Source of the DNA: Siniperca chuatsi
Taxonomy: Eukaryota > Chordata > Actinopteri > Centrarchiformes > Sinipercidae
DNA length: 64,000 nucleotides
Assembly: GCF_020085105.1 (NCBI RefSeq)
Contig: NC_058044.1
Span: forward strand, 29,206,206 to 29,270,205
Reading direction: 5' to 3'
Shown here: piece after piece, positions 20,212-32,481 of the stretch
How positions within the stretch are numbered: the first letter of the stretch is position 1
Layout of the letters: every line of letters begins with the position of its first letter
The notes under the pieces: generated by a model
Seen by the model: only the letters and a program-made list of their open reading frames with translations
Told to the model about the DNA's origin: nothing
Databases searched by the model: none
Program-made: the position numbers and the translations under genes

Positions 20212-21740
20212 TCCCCTAGAAGGGCACTCTAGAGGCCGCTTCATCACGTTTTCTCCCCTAGAAGGGCACTCTAGAGGGCGCTTCATCACGTTTTCTCCCC
20301 TAGAAGGGCACTCTAGAGGCCGCTTCATCACGTTTTCTCCACTGGAAGGGAACTCTAGAGGGCGCTTCATCACGTTTTCTCCACTGGAAGGGCACTCTAG
20401 AGGGCGCTTCATCACGTTTTCTCCCCTGGAAGGGCACTCTAGAGGGCGCTTCATCACGTTTTCTCCACTGGAAGGGCACTCTAGAGGGCGCTTCATCACG
20501 TTTTCTCCCCTAGAAGGGCACTCTAGAGGCCGCTTCATCACGTTTTCTCCACTGGAAGGGCACTCTAGAGGGCGCTTCATCACGTTTTCTCCACTGGAAG
20601 GGAACTCTAGAGGGCGCTTCATCACGTTTTCTCCACTGGAAGGGAACTCTAGAGGGCGCTTCATCACGTTTTCTCCACTGGAAGGGAACTCTAGAGGGCG
20701 CTTCATCACGTTTTCTGCCCTAGAAGGGCACTGTAGAGGGCGCTTCATCACGTTTTCTCCCCTGGAAGGGCACTGTAGAGGGCGCTTCATCACGTTTTCT
20801 CCCCTGGAAGGGCACTCTAGAGGGCGCTTCATCACGTTTTCTCCCCTAGAAGGGCACTCTAGAGGGCGCTTCATCACGTTTTCTCCCCTAGAAGGGCACT
20901 CTAGAGGCCGCTTCATCACGTTTTCTCCACTGGAAGGGCACTCTAGAGGGCGCTTCATCACGTTTTCTCCACTGGAAGGGAACTCTAGAGGGCGCTTCAT
21001 CACGTTTTCTCCACTGGAAGGGAACTCTAGAGGGCGCTTCATCACGTTTTCTCCACTGGAAGGGAACTCTAGAGGGCGCTTCATCACGTTTTCTGCCCTA
21101 GAAGGGCACTGTAGAGGGCGCTTCATCACGTTTTCTCCCCTGGAAGGGCACTGTAGAGGGCGCTTCATCACGTTTTCTCCCTGGAAGGGCACTGTAGAGG
21201 GCGCTTCATCACGTTTTCTCCACTGGAAGGGAACTCTAGAGGGCGCTTCATCACGTTTTCTCCACTGGAAGGGCACTCTAGAGGGCGCTTCATCACGTTT
21301 TCTCCACTGGAAGGGAACTCTAGAGGGCGCTTCATCACGTTTTCCCTGGAAGGGCACTCTAGAGGGCGCTTCATCACGTTTTCTCCACTGGAAGGGCACT
21401 CTCTGAGGGCGCTTCATCACGTTTCTCTACTGGAAGGGCACTCTAGGGGCGCTTCATCACATTTTCTCCACTGGAAGGGCACTCTAGAGGGCGCTTCATC
21501 ACGTTTTCTCCACTGGAAGGGCACTCTAGGGGGCGCTTCATCACGTTTTCTCCACTGGAAGGGCACTCTAGGGGCCGCTTCATCACGTTTTCTCCACTGG
21601 AAGGGCACTCTAGGGGGCGCTTCATCATCATCTTTTCTTGCACATTGGGCCACCGTAGAGGGCAATTTATCATATTTGATCTACCAGAGGGGCATCCAAG
21701 AAGGCACTTTTGCTGCATTTTTTTCGAACATGGGGCTCCA
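20212..21740. repeat. minisatellite, 42-bp unit, about 34 close copies, with a 378-bp higher-order unit
   Basis: The unit is GGGCGCTTCATCACGTTTTC followed by TCCACTGGAAGGGCACTCTAGA. Copies differ at a few positions (CCACTGG or CCCCTAG; GGGCACT or GGGAACT; CTCTAG or CTGTAG). Because 42 is divisible by three, the minus strand stays open for 415 codons as a 14-residue repeat (MKRPLECPSSGENV). I read that as a consequence of period and composition, not as a gene. A block with a rare TGCCCTAG variant repeats exactly nine units later (20716 versus 21094). At the right edge, 21615-21740, three diverged copies keep the period. Confidence 0.95.
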
Positions 21741-21930
21741 GGGGGGACATCGACCCCCCCCTCCCCCAATGTTGGATCCAGTGTTTTAGGAGCTTGACCC
21801 ATACTAGAGACTGAAAGTCTGAATATCTCGGCCTCTGCTGCTTTGATTTTGACCATTCTTTTTAAAATTTCTCTTTTCGGAGACCCCTAACAGAAAGTAT
21901 AATACTAAATATCTGGATTGGCTCTTGAAC
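21741..21930. repeat. right half of the dispersed repeat that hosts the minisatellite
   Basis: The segment GGCCTCTGCTGCTTTGATTT, then GGAGACCCCTAACAG and AATACTAAAT, corresponds to the right half of the repeat at 50150-50630. Confidence 0.55.
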
Positions 21931-22034
21931 TTATTCTCTTTTCCATTAAGTAACAGGTCAGGGGTAAGTGTTTAGGTGTATACATGGATCCCTGTATATT
22001 TGATGATATGTTGGCATGTGTATGTACGTATCTA

Positions 22035-22570
22035 CAGTGGTGTGAAAAAGTGTTTGCCCCCTTCCTGATATTTTTTTGCATGTTTGTCACACTTAAATGT
22101 TTCAGATCATCAAACAAATTTAAATGTTAGTCAAAGATAACACAAGTAAACACAAAATGCAGTTTTTAAATGAAGGTTGTTATTATTAAGGGAAAACACA
22201 ATCCAAACCTACATGGCCCTGTGTGAAAAAGTGATTGCCCTCTAAACCTAATAACTGGTTGGGCCACCCTTAGCAGCAACAACTGCAATCAAGTATTTGC
22301 GATAACTTGCAATGAGTCTTTTACAGTGCTGTGTAGGAATTTTAGCCCACTCATCTTTGCAGAATTGTTGTAATTCAGCCACATTGGAGGGTTTTTGAGC
22401 ATGAACTGCCTTTTTAAGGTCATGCCACAGCATCGCAATAGGATTAGGCCACTCCAAAGTTTTCATTTTGTTCTTCTTAAATTAGTTTGATGATCTGAAA
22501 CATTTATATGTGACAAACATGCAAAAAAATAAGAAATCAGGAAGGGGGCAAACACTTTTGCACACTACTG
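22035..22570 (-). mobile_element. Tc1-like DNA transposon, internally deleted
   Basis: The element is 536 bp, bordered by TA on both sides. Inverted ends start CAGTGGTGTGAAAAAGTGTT and CAGTAGTGTGCAAAAGTGTT (read inward) and remain similar for roughly 75-100 bp. On the minus strand, 22466-22248 encodes only the end of a Tc1 transposase (WHDLKKAVHA, CKDEWAKIP, AAKGGPT). The N-terminal DNA-binding domain and most of the DDE catalytic core are gone, so it cannot move itself. Confidence 0.9.
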
Positions 22571-22714
22571 TATTTGAGAGTATTTAAGGTACATACATTT
22601 TTTGTATTTTTTTTACCTTATTTTTCATCTACGTTACTCAATAGCATTTTATACATTCTTTCTATACTCACTTAATTCAGTTATATCTTTGTTTGTACCT
22701 TATAATTAGTATTA

Positions 22715-23208
22715 GTAATCCTTTATTTTAAAGTAGCAAAGCAGCAAAAGTAGCAGTAAACAATTCATTGGAGTCTTCCTGATTAATTAAAAAGCAAACT
22801 AAAAAGACAAAGTGTCAGTGTCTGGAGTAGGATAAGCACCAACCAAACTTAAACTTAAACTTGAACTGGTTCCTATATACTATATTATTGGATTCTTATT
22901 ATTACTGATGCATTAACAAGTAAGCAGCATTCAGGAGTTCAATTTACATGTACATATGACTACTTTTTATACTGTGGTGTAGTTTAATCTATTACAATGC
23001 ATCATATTTTATAAGCTGAAAAATGTAACTATAGCAAATAAATGAGGCCGGTGGTAATAAGAGTGTAGAGTTAAAACTACAATACTTTCCTATGAAATGT
23101 AGTGTAGAGTAGAAGTATAAAGTGGCATTAAATAGAAATACTCAAGTAAAGTACCTCAAAATTGTAAAGTACAGTACCTAAGTAAATGTACTTACATACC
23201 ACCTCTGA
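22715..23208. mobile_element. degenerate copy of a CAGTGGTGGAA-type hAT-like element
   Basis: The right half (AAGTAAAGTACCTCAAAATT, then AGTAAATGTACTTACATACC, then ACCTCTG) matches the right end of the element at 32482-32892. The left end is too eroded to place. No coding sequence is present. Confidence 0.5.
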
Positions 23209-23759
23209 TCACCACTGATCATGGGTCTGATTTTGGTACAGTTGTTTGACACCTAACACAAACTGAAAGAAACCATAAAGCTGGAATGCACTTCATCACT
23301 GTCCAAAGAAAACCGTGTACTGTATCTACACATTTCACTTCATCAGTTTGTTGACTGAACCAAGAACAATTCTGCAAAATGACCAGATATTTACTGCTTA
23401 AAATTGACACATTCAATACAATCAAACTTTACTACATTTGAGCAATTAATGAAACTTTCACCCAACTATTTGGCAGGTCTACTAGTTTGCAGCCAGGAAA
23501 CTTTTCTGAGGTCTCACAGTTTTTGGCTCTGTGAAAACCATGCCAGTACTCTGGATCACGTCAGCTAATCAGTGTAATTAAAGCTGGGCGAATTCCTGTG
23601 TATCAGTGGGTTTATCGAGTGGGTGTTTCCCATCGCTGGTGTTTCATTGAATAATGTTGCTCACACTTCCTGTCTATGGGCTCAGAATTTCCAGACACCC
23701 ACACTTCCAATCACTTTCCACCTGTTCTTTGCAGTGATCAAACCTAAACTCCACTTCAT

Positions 23760-24110
23760 CCAACATTGATTTTAAAGGATAGAATCCCCCAAAAATAAGA
23801 AAACATATTTTCTAGCTTACCTCTAGCAATGGAGATACTTTTGGTTTAATTTATCCAGGTTTTGCGATATCTGTCTCTGAGATTTCTGTCACCACCCCAA
23901 TATAGTGAAGGCAAATGGGATTTTATTTGTGGTACTACAGTAACAGCTTTGAAAAAAACATTTTTTTTTAATCATGTCTTTCCATAAGCAGTGCCCCTGT
24001 TACTCTGGATGATAACAGTTTTCACAAAGACTATTTCTTCAGTAGAAAGAAGTTCCAGTCTGTGGACACAGTTTCTGGAAAGACGCATTTGATTCTTTTA
24101 ATTGCCATTT
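23760..24110. repeat. degenerate dispersed repeat, relative of 17725-18110
   Basis: It holds AAAGGATAGAATCCCCCAAA and GCGATATCTGTCTCTGAGAT, then GACTATTTCTTCAGTAGAAA and GTTTCTGGAAAGACGCATTT, which match the copy in scrn2 intron 1. Confidence 0.45.
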
Positions 24111-25336
24111 TTCAGTCTTTCCTGGTCCCAGACCTCTGGTAATTTGGGTCAACAAACTGTTTAAACTGACAGCTCTCTGTTCACAACAGTTCCATTGACT
24201 AAACAGCAAATTGACAACATGGAGTCAAACTAATAACTTCACCTGTGCAAACAATAGATTGTCATGGATCTGGTTGCTGTAAGTTCTAACTCTAATAACG
24301 TAAACCTGCCCAACTGCATTGCAGTGACTGACAACATTCTTAGTCATTCCCAACATCCAAACCAGACTGTTGTCGTGTCAATAACTACTGCTCATCAATA
24401 TGCATGTCAGTAGGCCCCATTCTTAAAACTGACTCATGTTGCGTCTGTCAAGTTTTGGTGATGCAATCAGTTTTATGGCACTAGACTAATAACAGTTCAC
24501 ACGCACACCTGAGCGCATAGGGAAAAAGCAGCGGCAACCTAGCTGCTCCGAATGTTCTACTAATGGTTGTGTTTTGAGAATGAGCACCTGGACCGTATCA
24601 GTGTTCAGTTATGGCCAGATTTGTAGGTGTTGAGTTCTTTTTTGAAGCAGCTTGGTGGTGAATGGTGTTCACTCGTGACTCACTGGGAATGCTGAAGGCA
24701 ACAGGACTGAATTCTTGAGAGATTTCTGCGAAGACAACCTGTTACCTGAACGGCACTCGGCTACTTCCACACCCTCTCCGGCCTTTCATCTCCTGGAGCG
24801 CGCTGACATGCATCACACATCCTGTCTGCCCTTACACACAAACAGTAAAAACACCATGAAAAGTAAACACCGCCACCTGAGCCAAAGGCAGACACACCCA
24901 AGCGAGACCTCACACACATAAACAGTGCGCACGCACGCACACACACACACACTGTCACACAAGCACAGAGTGAAACTAATCAGATGAAAAACAGACATTG
25001 TAAATACATCAAATCACGTTAACAACAAACAGTTGTGTTGAATGATGAAGTGATGAAAAATTATTAGAACACAGATTCAATCATACTTTTAACATCAGTT
25101 CCAGTGTGGCGAAATGGCTATACCATTAGCAAAAAACGTCAGAAAACGAATCTAGATAGTGTATAAAATGATGTCTGCGTCTGTCCTTCCTCGAGTGGCT
25201 GCAAATATGATGGTGTAAATCACACGAGTTCAAAGATTTCATCAACTTATCACACTGTGTCTCGGGACTGTGATATATTTTCAGTTGCGTGGACAAGAGA
25301 TCCGTCATTCAGCTCTTTGGCGAACTCACATATCCA

Positions 25337-25370
<34 letters not shown>

Positions 25371-26695
25371 GTGCTAAGCTGAAGACCTTTCCTAGAGCCA
25401 CACAGGCATTGTGGCCCTGTTTGTAAGCCCTGCCATGTAAAGCGGAGGGCCGGCGGGAGGAAGATGAGGGGTGTTAAGGGACGGAAACAGCTGGTGAGAA
25501 GCCCAGAGGATATTAATCTGAGGGGGAGACAGGATGGCAGGAGAGGCCGTCTAATAAAGCATGGTATTACTGCTGCAAATGTGTGTGTGTGTCTGTCTGT
25601 CTTCCTGGAGGATTACTGGTGAGCAAGGAAATAAATGTTAGGTGTCTGTGTCCATCTGGCTACTACCAACTTTATGCTCTAAATTTGAAAAGAGTTCCCA
25701 CATCCTTTAACAAATCTGAGGACATTTTTGGGTTGAGCGCTCTGTTTATAGCTGTTAGGAAATCTGTCATCATCGCCAGTTCATCCGATAAATCCAGCAA
25801 GGCACATTTCAAGTTTTACAACCCTTGACACACACAAAAAAAAGGGTTTTTGAAAATTAGATAAAATAAAGCAAACCAAATTTTCTCGGAGCAATTAAAG
25901 TTCCGGTTAAAAGGCAGAAGTGGGAGATGGGAGGGAAAGCGGGGCGGCATCAGTCTCACAGACAGTAATGACGGCGCCACTGCTGTTTAACAATCAAAGA
26001 TGGGAGGCGGGAGCTCACAAGGAAGTCTCTCCTCGAAAAATACAGGTGTTTGGTACAATCAAAGCGCAGCTTGCAGAAATGACTGGGTTTGAAGTTGAAA
26101 GGGGAGGCAGGAGGAGAGGGGGGTCATTGTGGTGAGTGAGTGCCTGTATGAGAAAAAAAAAAGTGACTCAGAAGACAACTGTGGGCTGGTCTCTCCTCCG
26201 GGATTTTGAATAATTAACAAGGATAAGGAAGTTGACTACTAGGTGCTTACTGTTTACTTTGTGTGGATTTTTTTCTGCCTCTGGAGGGGAAGTGAGGCTT
26301 TAGCCGGCCTAGCTCTCTGGAGGCTGGCGTGTTGGCAGGAGGATTTGTCTGGGACACCGGTGTGGTTCCCGTGGGACTAGAGGCAAGTCAAACCAGCCAG
26401 AGGCCAGTGAATCAGAATCAGAACCAACTTTATATGGTGGGAATCTTGTATACTAAACACATGTCTTTTAAGGAAAACCCCAAGTTGTACACACAGAAAT
26501 ACAATCACTTACAAACTGTGAGCTCGAGAATTCAGCCTGTTGTATGGTAAACAATTTTGACCTTCCGGGGAACCGAAACAAAAGCGTGTTCCTGACTAAT
26601 TACTGTAATTAAAAATACAATAGATACTAACGAGCAATGATGCAGTATGTTTAGGGTGTGTAGGGCATAGGCAAACTATCCCTTTAATGGCTAGT
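24111..26695. other. intergenic, no gene seen
   Basis: Only CA microsatellites (24932-24952 and 25343-25370) and unremarkable unique-looking sequence are visible. Short ORFs on both strands lack splice context and family signals. Distal control elements of sp6 or scrn2 could lie here but cannot be recognised from one sequence. Confidence 0.4.
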
Positions 26696-26699
26696 CATT

Positions 26700-27222
26700 T
26701 ATAGCCATTAAAGGAATAGTTTTACATTTACATTTGCTTATTTGCTTTCTTGCCGAAAGATTGATACCGCTCTCATGTCTGTATGTTAACTATGAAGCTA
26801 CCACCAATAGCCAATAGTTATCTTAGCTTTACAAAAAGACTGGAAACGGGGGAAACAGCTAGCCTGGCTCTGTCCAACAGTATCAAAATCCACCTAGCAC
26901 ATCCAAAGCTCACTAATTAACACATTATGCCTTGTTTATTTAATCTGTACAAAAACCAAAGCTTAATAAATTGTGCTGAACTGTTTCTTGGCTGGTCGCA
27001 GTGACTTCCTACTAACCCCAGTAAAATCACAAATTGTCATTTATACATTTTTTGCTTTGGTCAGAATCAGGCTAGCTGTTTCCACCTGTTCCAGTCGCCA
27101 TGCTAAGCTAAGCTAACTGGTTGCTGTCTGTAGCTTCATATTTAGCGTACGGACATGAGAGTGGTATCAGTCTTATCTAACTCTCAGCAGAAAAAGGAAT
27201 GAGTGCAATTCCCAAAATGTTG
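26700..27222. mobile_element. inverted-repeat MITE with arms of about 150 bp
   Basis: The left arm (AAAGGAATAGTTTTACATTT, CTTTCTTGCCGAAAG, GATACCGCTCTCATGTCTGT, CTGGAAACGGGGGAAACAGC) is matched in reverse by the right arm (GCTGTTTCCACCTGTTCCAG, CATGAGAGTGGTATC, GCAATTCCCAAAATGTTGAA). The left end begins TTAA. There is no open frame. This wording is common in percomorph genomes (from memory). Confidence 0.65.
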
Positions 27223-27447
27223 AACAGTTTCTTTTGGAAACAGCAGTTTGACAAAAAAAAAGATAGTTCAGTTGTCATTAAATCATTTTTTCAGATGGGT
27301 CGAGCTTTTAACCATTCTGGTCCTATAATGCTGTCTCAATTGCACGCACACATACAAATTCACACTTGAAAAGTTACAAAATAAATGTGAATGAATGAAA
27401 TACTGTATATGCATTTTTTTAATCTGGTGTTGATAGACACTATTGGA

Positions 27448-28305
27448 CGGTGCCCGCCAAGGGCAAACGCACTGCAACTTAAGAAAACACGTGCAAATAG
27501 ACAAAACACAAGTAAATAAAGACAACATCTTCATTAATTTGACACACATGCGCAACATTTATAAAACACGCTGCAAATACAGAAATGTGCTGCAGAAACA
27601 CACAACAAATCCACAAAACGACAACGGAAGTGTCTCCAGAGGACACTAAAGAGTGCTGAACACGGCTTGTTGTCAAGTTTGTTGCCACGGTTTGTGACTC
27701 ATGAAGTTATTGAAGTCGGGTCCGTGTATCATCCGTTCATGTTTATGTCGTGGGTTTCTGACTTCTGCTACTGCTCTACTCTGCGCTCAAAGTGAGCGCT
27801 GCATGCGCCTCGCAAGATCTTGCAGAGTGAAAAAGTGGAATTTTATCAGTAATTGTAATGATTTGTGAGGAGATTTAGTGATTGTGACAGATATTAACCT
27901 TTACTATCCTACCACCAGTGTTGACAGACGACCTGTAGCCTGCATGATAATCATATAGGCATTATTAGACCAGGAATACACACATTAGACAGTCCGTCTG
28001 TCATTACTGATTACCTGGTTAGCTTTGATTAACAGTTGCTTTCCAAGATTATTTTCAGTAATTCTTTACAAACTTTTTCTTTGAATCTGTGTGCTCCCAC
28101 GAGGTGAGTGTACACTGCAGATCAGACTGCACATGTGCAAAGTTGTGTATTTGGTTGTGTTATGTGTATTTGTATGTGGTTGTGTCGTGTGTATTTGCAG
28201 CGTGTTTTCTAAATGTTGCGCATGTGTTGTCAAATGAATGAAGGTGTTTTCTTAATGTGCATGTGTTCTCTTAAGCTGCAGTGCGTTTGCCCCTGTCGGC
28301 CACCG
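27448..28305. mobile_element. 858-bp inverted-repeat element with very long arms
   Basis: The ends read CGGTGCCCGCCAAGGGCAAA on the left and CGGTGGCCGACAGGGGCAAA on the right (read inward). The arms stay alignable for more than 150 bp through GCACTGCA(A/G)CTTAAGA, ATGCGCAACATTTA and AAACACGCTGCAAATACA. The middle holds no transposase. Flanks ACTATTGGA and AGTATTGTC may be a worn 8-9 bp target duplication. Confidence 0.7.
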
Positions 28306-30550
28306 CAGTATTGTCCCACAGTCAGTTAAAATGAAGGAGTTGCTTGCAGCAAGAAGAAGTGAAGCAACGACTCTAGCAGAAGCAGCTTACAAAACCCAAA
28401 AATAAAGTAATAAATGAATCCTTTGCAAAATATTTCCACCAGCATTTATGAAGTTTTCAAAAACTGAAAATGGCAGCGTGTTCCAAAATTGCAATTTGAT
28501 TGACATCCTCAAGCATACGCCCTGTATCATTTCCTCATAGTACAAAACTGCATAGAGCATTTACACCTTTATACTGAGTGCCTGAGCAGTACACTGTTGA
28601 CATTAGTACAATGTGTGTGCTTTCTAGTATGATTAGTGAGAAGTAACCTGTATCGGTGGATGGGTGTGGTCTGAAGACAACAACAGCGTTAGCACATAAA
28701 GGTCAAAGTTGCTGCAGTCACATAAATGGATGTTACTTCCCCGCAATGACATTCATTTTACTGGACTGATGACAAGAGTAAATGTCAGTACTTCGGGAAA
28801 AGCCTCCTTGCAAGAGTGTTTAAAGAACCACAAACATTTTCATATACACACAGCATAAACTCTTATACAAAAAATATGTAAGCAGTGACAGACATAAAAA
28901 CTGTCAAACAAGCTATCTAAACACATTTAAATCATTAGGAGAATTTGTAAGCCCCTACGTGAAATTGCACTGTAATTAAATGTTATTAAGCAGTCTCTTT
29001 CTGATTGTGCTGCATTGTATTCATGAGGAAATATGCTTGACTATTTAAAGTCGTCGGTAAACAACATTTAGACGTGGTGTGTGGTCTTCAATTCAGTGGC
29101 CTGATCTCCTCTACTTTATACTGAAAGATATGAGAAACTGAGACATTATACTAATTTCAATTTTGACTAAGTTTTACACGTGTCGGCAACAAATTTGTCA
29201 AAGTATGTTTAAATTTTCTACACGTGAATGTCCTTGCAGTTATTTCAGAGGGCTCAAATCTAAGCAGAGGTCTGGTGCCGTTGCTGGTCAAGTAATGTGC
29301 TCATGGAAACGACATTTCCTGCTTAGCGTGATCAGTCTTTATGGCTTGAAGGTGTGTATAAATCTGTCAAGGCGCGTGCTGAATCGAGACTTTGTTCGTA
29401 TCTGCTGATCGCCCTGTGGTTCCATTATATGACCGTCATGCAATCAGTTCAAACTCAGCATTTGTAAAGTGCTGCTTCAGAGAAAGAGGAGCAGAGGGGG
29501 TAGGAAGTCACTTCCCGCCGGCCTGTCTGTGGTCTGTGTTTGTCAGTTGATTTGAAGCTGCTCCACCAACATGCTGTGACAGGAAAGGAATTAACTCAGC
29601 GAGGAGACAAAATAAAAAAAGGCCTCAAAGGAGGATGATGTTAAAAACTATTAAATGTGTGATGCACATTCAAAGCCACTACAGTCCATTAAACTCTGAC
29701 ATGTTACAAGAGTTGCAAGCTGGGAGAAATTTAGCATTTGGCATGTGCTATAAGCCTTTTGTAGCAGTTCAGTCATATCAAGCACAGTTCATACTAATGT
29801 GAGAGACACATACTGTTTCTGTAAATGGCTCAGATCGTCTCATAAGCAGAACTGGTGTCTGTTTTTTTGCAAAGTAAGATCTCCAGATTTGTTTATTGTG
29901 CCTGTGTTTTGGCCCAGGCCAAACCACCTCTCAGGAGTGTCAGCAATCAAGGGATTTCCAGGTCTCAACTATCTGATTCACAGGATGCAGTCACTACACT
30001 GACCAGGTTCCTGCACCGAGGCTGTACGGTGTGTAAAAGTTGATCATGATTTGGTACATCACCATAACTATGACAAAGGGTGACAAAGACAAAGTTTGTC
30101 TTCTATTTATGTCAGGTATTAAACAGTGTGTAGTTTTGAAAGAAAGGTGCTGTAGAAATGCAGTAAAATGGTTATGAGTGTTTCATTAATTTCATAGACC
30201 AAATATCATCTCCTCATGTAAAGGAATAAGAAAAAACAAATGTTATAATTTGACCAAAAAAATTGTGACTTAACTGGGAAAAGCTAGCAAGTTGACTTCA
30301 TCAACCTGCTGTTTCAGGTCCATAACTTAAATGCTGAAAAGTTGGAATAATTACTTTCTTTTAACTTTATCTTTATATTTATCAAGATGTACATCCTGAT
30401 AAAATTAAAGACTGCCCTTGAGAGGTCAAATTTCAGTTTGATACAGAGCTGAGGTACTTCAGCACGTTGTGATCTCAGAGAGGGTGCTACTGTTTAAAGA
30501 CCCCACTGTTTAAGATTTTAGTCCTTGGATCTTATTGTTGTCGTATTGTT
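28306..30550. other. intergenic, no gene seen
   Basis: No splice-supported coding sequence and no clear repeat structure. Several ORFs of 60-80 codons appear on the plus strand without family signal. Confidence 0.4.
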
Positions 30551-30552
30551 GA

Positions 30553-30735
30553 CAGTGGTGGACGAAGAATCAGTTCATTTACTAACACTATAAAAACATT
30601 CCATTATAAGTACAATTCTGCATTAAAACTTTACTTCAGTAAAAGTACAGAAGCATTATCAAAAGTAACACTCATAATGCAGAATGGCCCCTGTCAGTGT
30701 AAAGTACCTCCAAACTGTGCTAACTATAGTAAAGT
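30553..30735. mobile_element. truncated copy of the CAGTGGTGGAA element
   Basis: It begins CAGTGGTGGACGAAGAATCA and carries CTTCAGTAAAAGTACAGAAG and ATGGCCCCTGTCAGTGTAAA. The right terminal repeat is absent. A T run follows at about 30881-30901. Confidence 0.5.
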
Positions 30736-30984
30736 TACTCTCCACCAGCTGATGTTGATATCAGACTTTATATAGAAATATTAGACTTAATACAGAATCA
30801 CACATCTGCCTGCACTGTAGTTGGAGGGATAAAAGTGCGGAATGAAACTTGGAATAAATGATTTATAATCTCATTTAGCCTTTTTTTTTTTTTTTTTTTT
30901 TAAACAAACATATAATAGTAGGCTAAAATTGGAAGCCCCGCAGGTCGCCAGACCATAAACAATTGGGGTTTTGGCAGCTCTGAC

Positions 30985-31366
30985 AGACAGACCCATTGAT
31001 CCCCGTGTTTCTCCAAAGCGAGCCGTTTCCTCACCTCCTGCCGAGGAGGGCGCATCTTCAAAGGGGGAGACTACACACCAGCAGAGGGCGGAGCCTGGAG
31101 GAACTCAAGACGCACAGCCTATCATAAAGTTTGTCACTCCTGAGAATGCTGCTTACCTGTGAGCCAAAGCGCCGACATCGCCTCACCTGGACCGTCTGCG
31201 ATGGAGACAATCAGATGAAATATGATGAGGATATTATTTTTCGGTGCACTTTTTTCGACGAAGGAAAGAAGCAGCAGAGCTGAGCTGAGACAAAGTTTCT
31301 CCAATCAAGGTGCATTTATTCCAAACAGAAAATAACAACAGCAGCAGCAGCTCCAAGGACAGACAG
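30985..31366 (+). promoter_or_regulatory. possible distal first exon and promoter of sp6
   Basis: A GC-richer block ends in a donor (GACAGACAG|GTAACT, exon end 31366) that could supply a noncoding first exon for sp6, whose coding exon has an acceptor at 35992. Minus-strand donors (CACAG|GTAAGC near 31155, CCAG|GTGAGG near 31180) are also present, so the strand is uncertain. Confidence 0.3.
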
Positions 31367-32481
31367 GTAACTCCTAGGAATTTTAGAGCGTTACCGTATC
31401 TGTTTATATTATCTGGATCTTCATTAACATTACCAGAAATGACTATGTTAATAATTTATTAAACTGTAGGCACGTCCTACAGGCTTCAAGTCCTCTACAG
31501 GGAGCTATAAGTCCATGTACGAGAAAGAAAAGTTATTCCATATTGAAAGCAGACAAAAGAAAAAACACACAAAGATAAAGTCTCAATAAGCAGAACATTT
31601 AGAACAACACACAGCACTAAAACTCTTCTGACTTAGAGACAGAAATTAAAAATATAGAAATCTCCCAGAGACCATAAGAGCTGAATTGTAATTTATTTTT
31701 TACAAGTTAGGTTTAAATTCTTGTCCTGTTACTGTTACTGTACTATATATTGGAGAATGTAGCCTAGTTAAAGCATTCATATGATTAAGAAAGTTCAACA
31801 TTGGCCGCCTGGATAAAACATGAATATATATATGAAATGTAAGAATGTAAAGTACAGGTTTTCAGGTATAAGAACATCAAAGTGTGGATTATGTTTAACT
31901 GACAGTTTTCTGCAGCAGAAATTCAACATGCTGACCTGAAGGTGTGGAGGGTCAGTTTCTATGCGATGTAAGAGCAAGCTCTTACGAAATTATGGAGAGT
32001 CACACCTGTATAATTCTTATGAAAAAGGAATCAAATGAATGCTGTGGGGAAAATGTGGTGCCACCCATCGCTGCTGTTTATTTTAAATTCTGGTCTAATA
32101 TCATTATTGCTGCTCCTTTTTCCTGCTAAAAATCCTTTAGGTTATTTAAAGTAGGCTGCTATAATATTTTCATGTTCCCTGCTGGAACATTCCACAGGGA
32201 CCCTGTGAAACTGATTCAAACTGCAGAATAATGACAGATTTCCTGGAACAATACAAATATGTAGTCTACAGTAAAGAGAGGAAGAATATTTTGAATTAAG
32301 ATTCAGAAATTATTAAAAGGTGTACATGATGGGATTTGATAATATGTATTAATATAAGAATGTTTGCACAGGAGTTTTTATTAATTATGATTGTATAGGA
32401 AGGGTTTTATTAAAAAATGCCATAGCTTAACTGTGGTAATTTATCAATATTTCAAATGCAAGTCTGTATAAGATATATATG
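31367..32481. other. AT-rich stretch, no gene seen
   Basis: If the distal sp6 first exon is used, this is intron. No coding sequence or clear repeat is visible. Confidence 0.35.

Noticed and set aside
20212-21640. CRISPR-like direct repeats
   Set aside because: The units are contiguous with no unique spacers, the repeat is 42 bp head to tail, and the context is a vertebrate genome. It is a minisatellite.
24715-24958. Overlapping ORFs with VCVCVRA or HTHTHT strings
   Set aside because: They are translations of CA/GT microsatellite DNA and its flanks.
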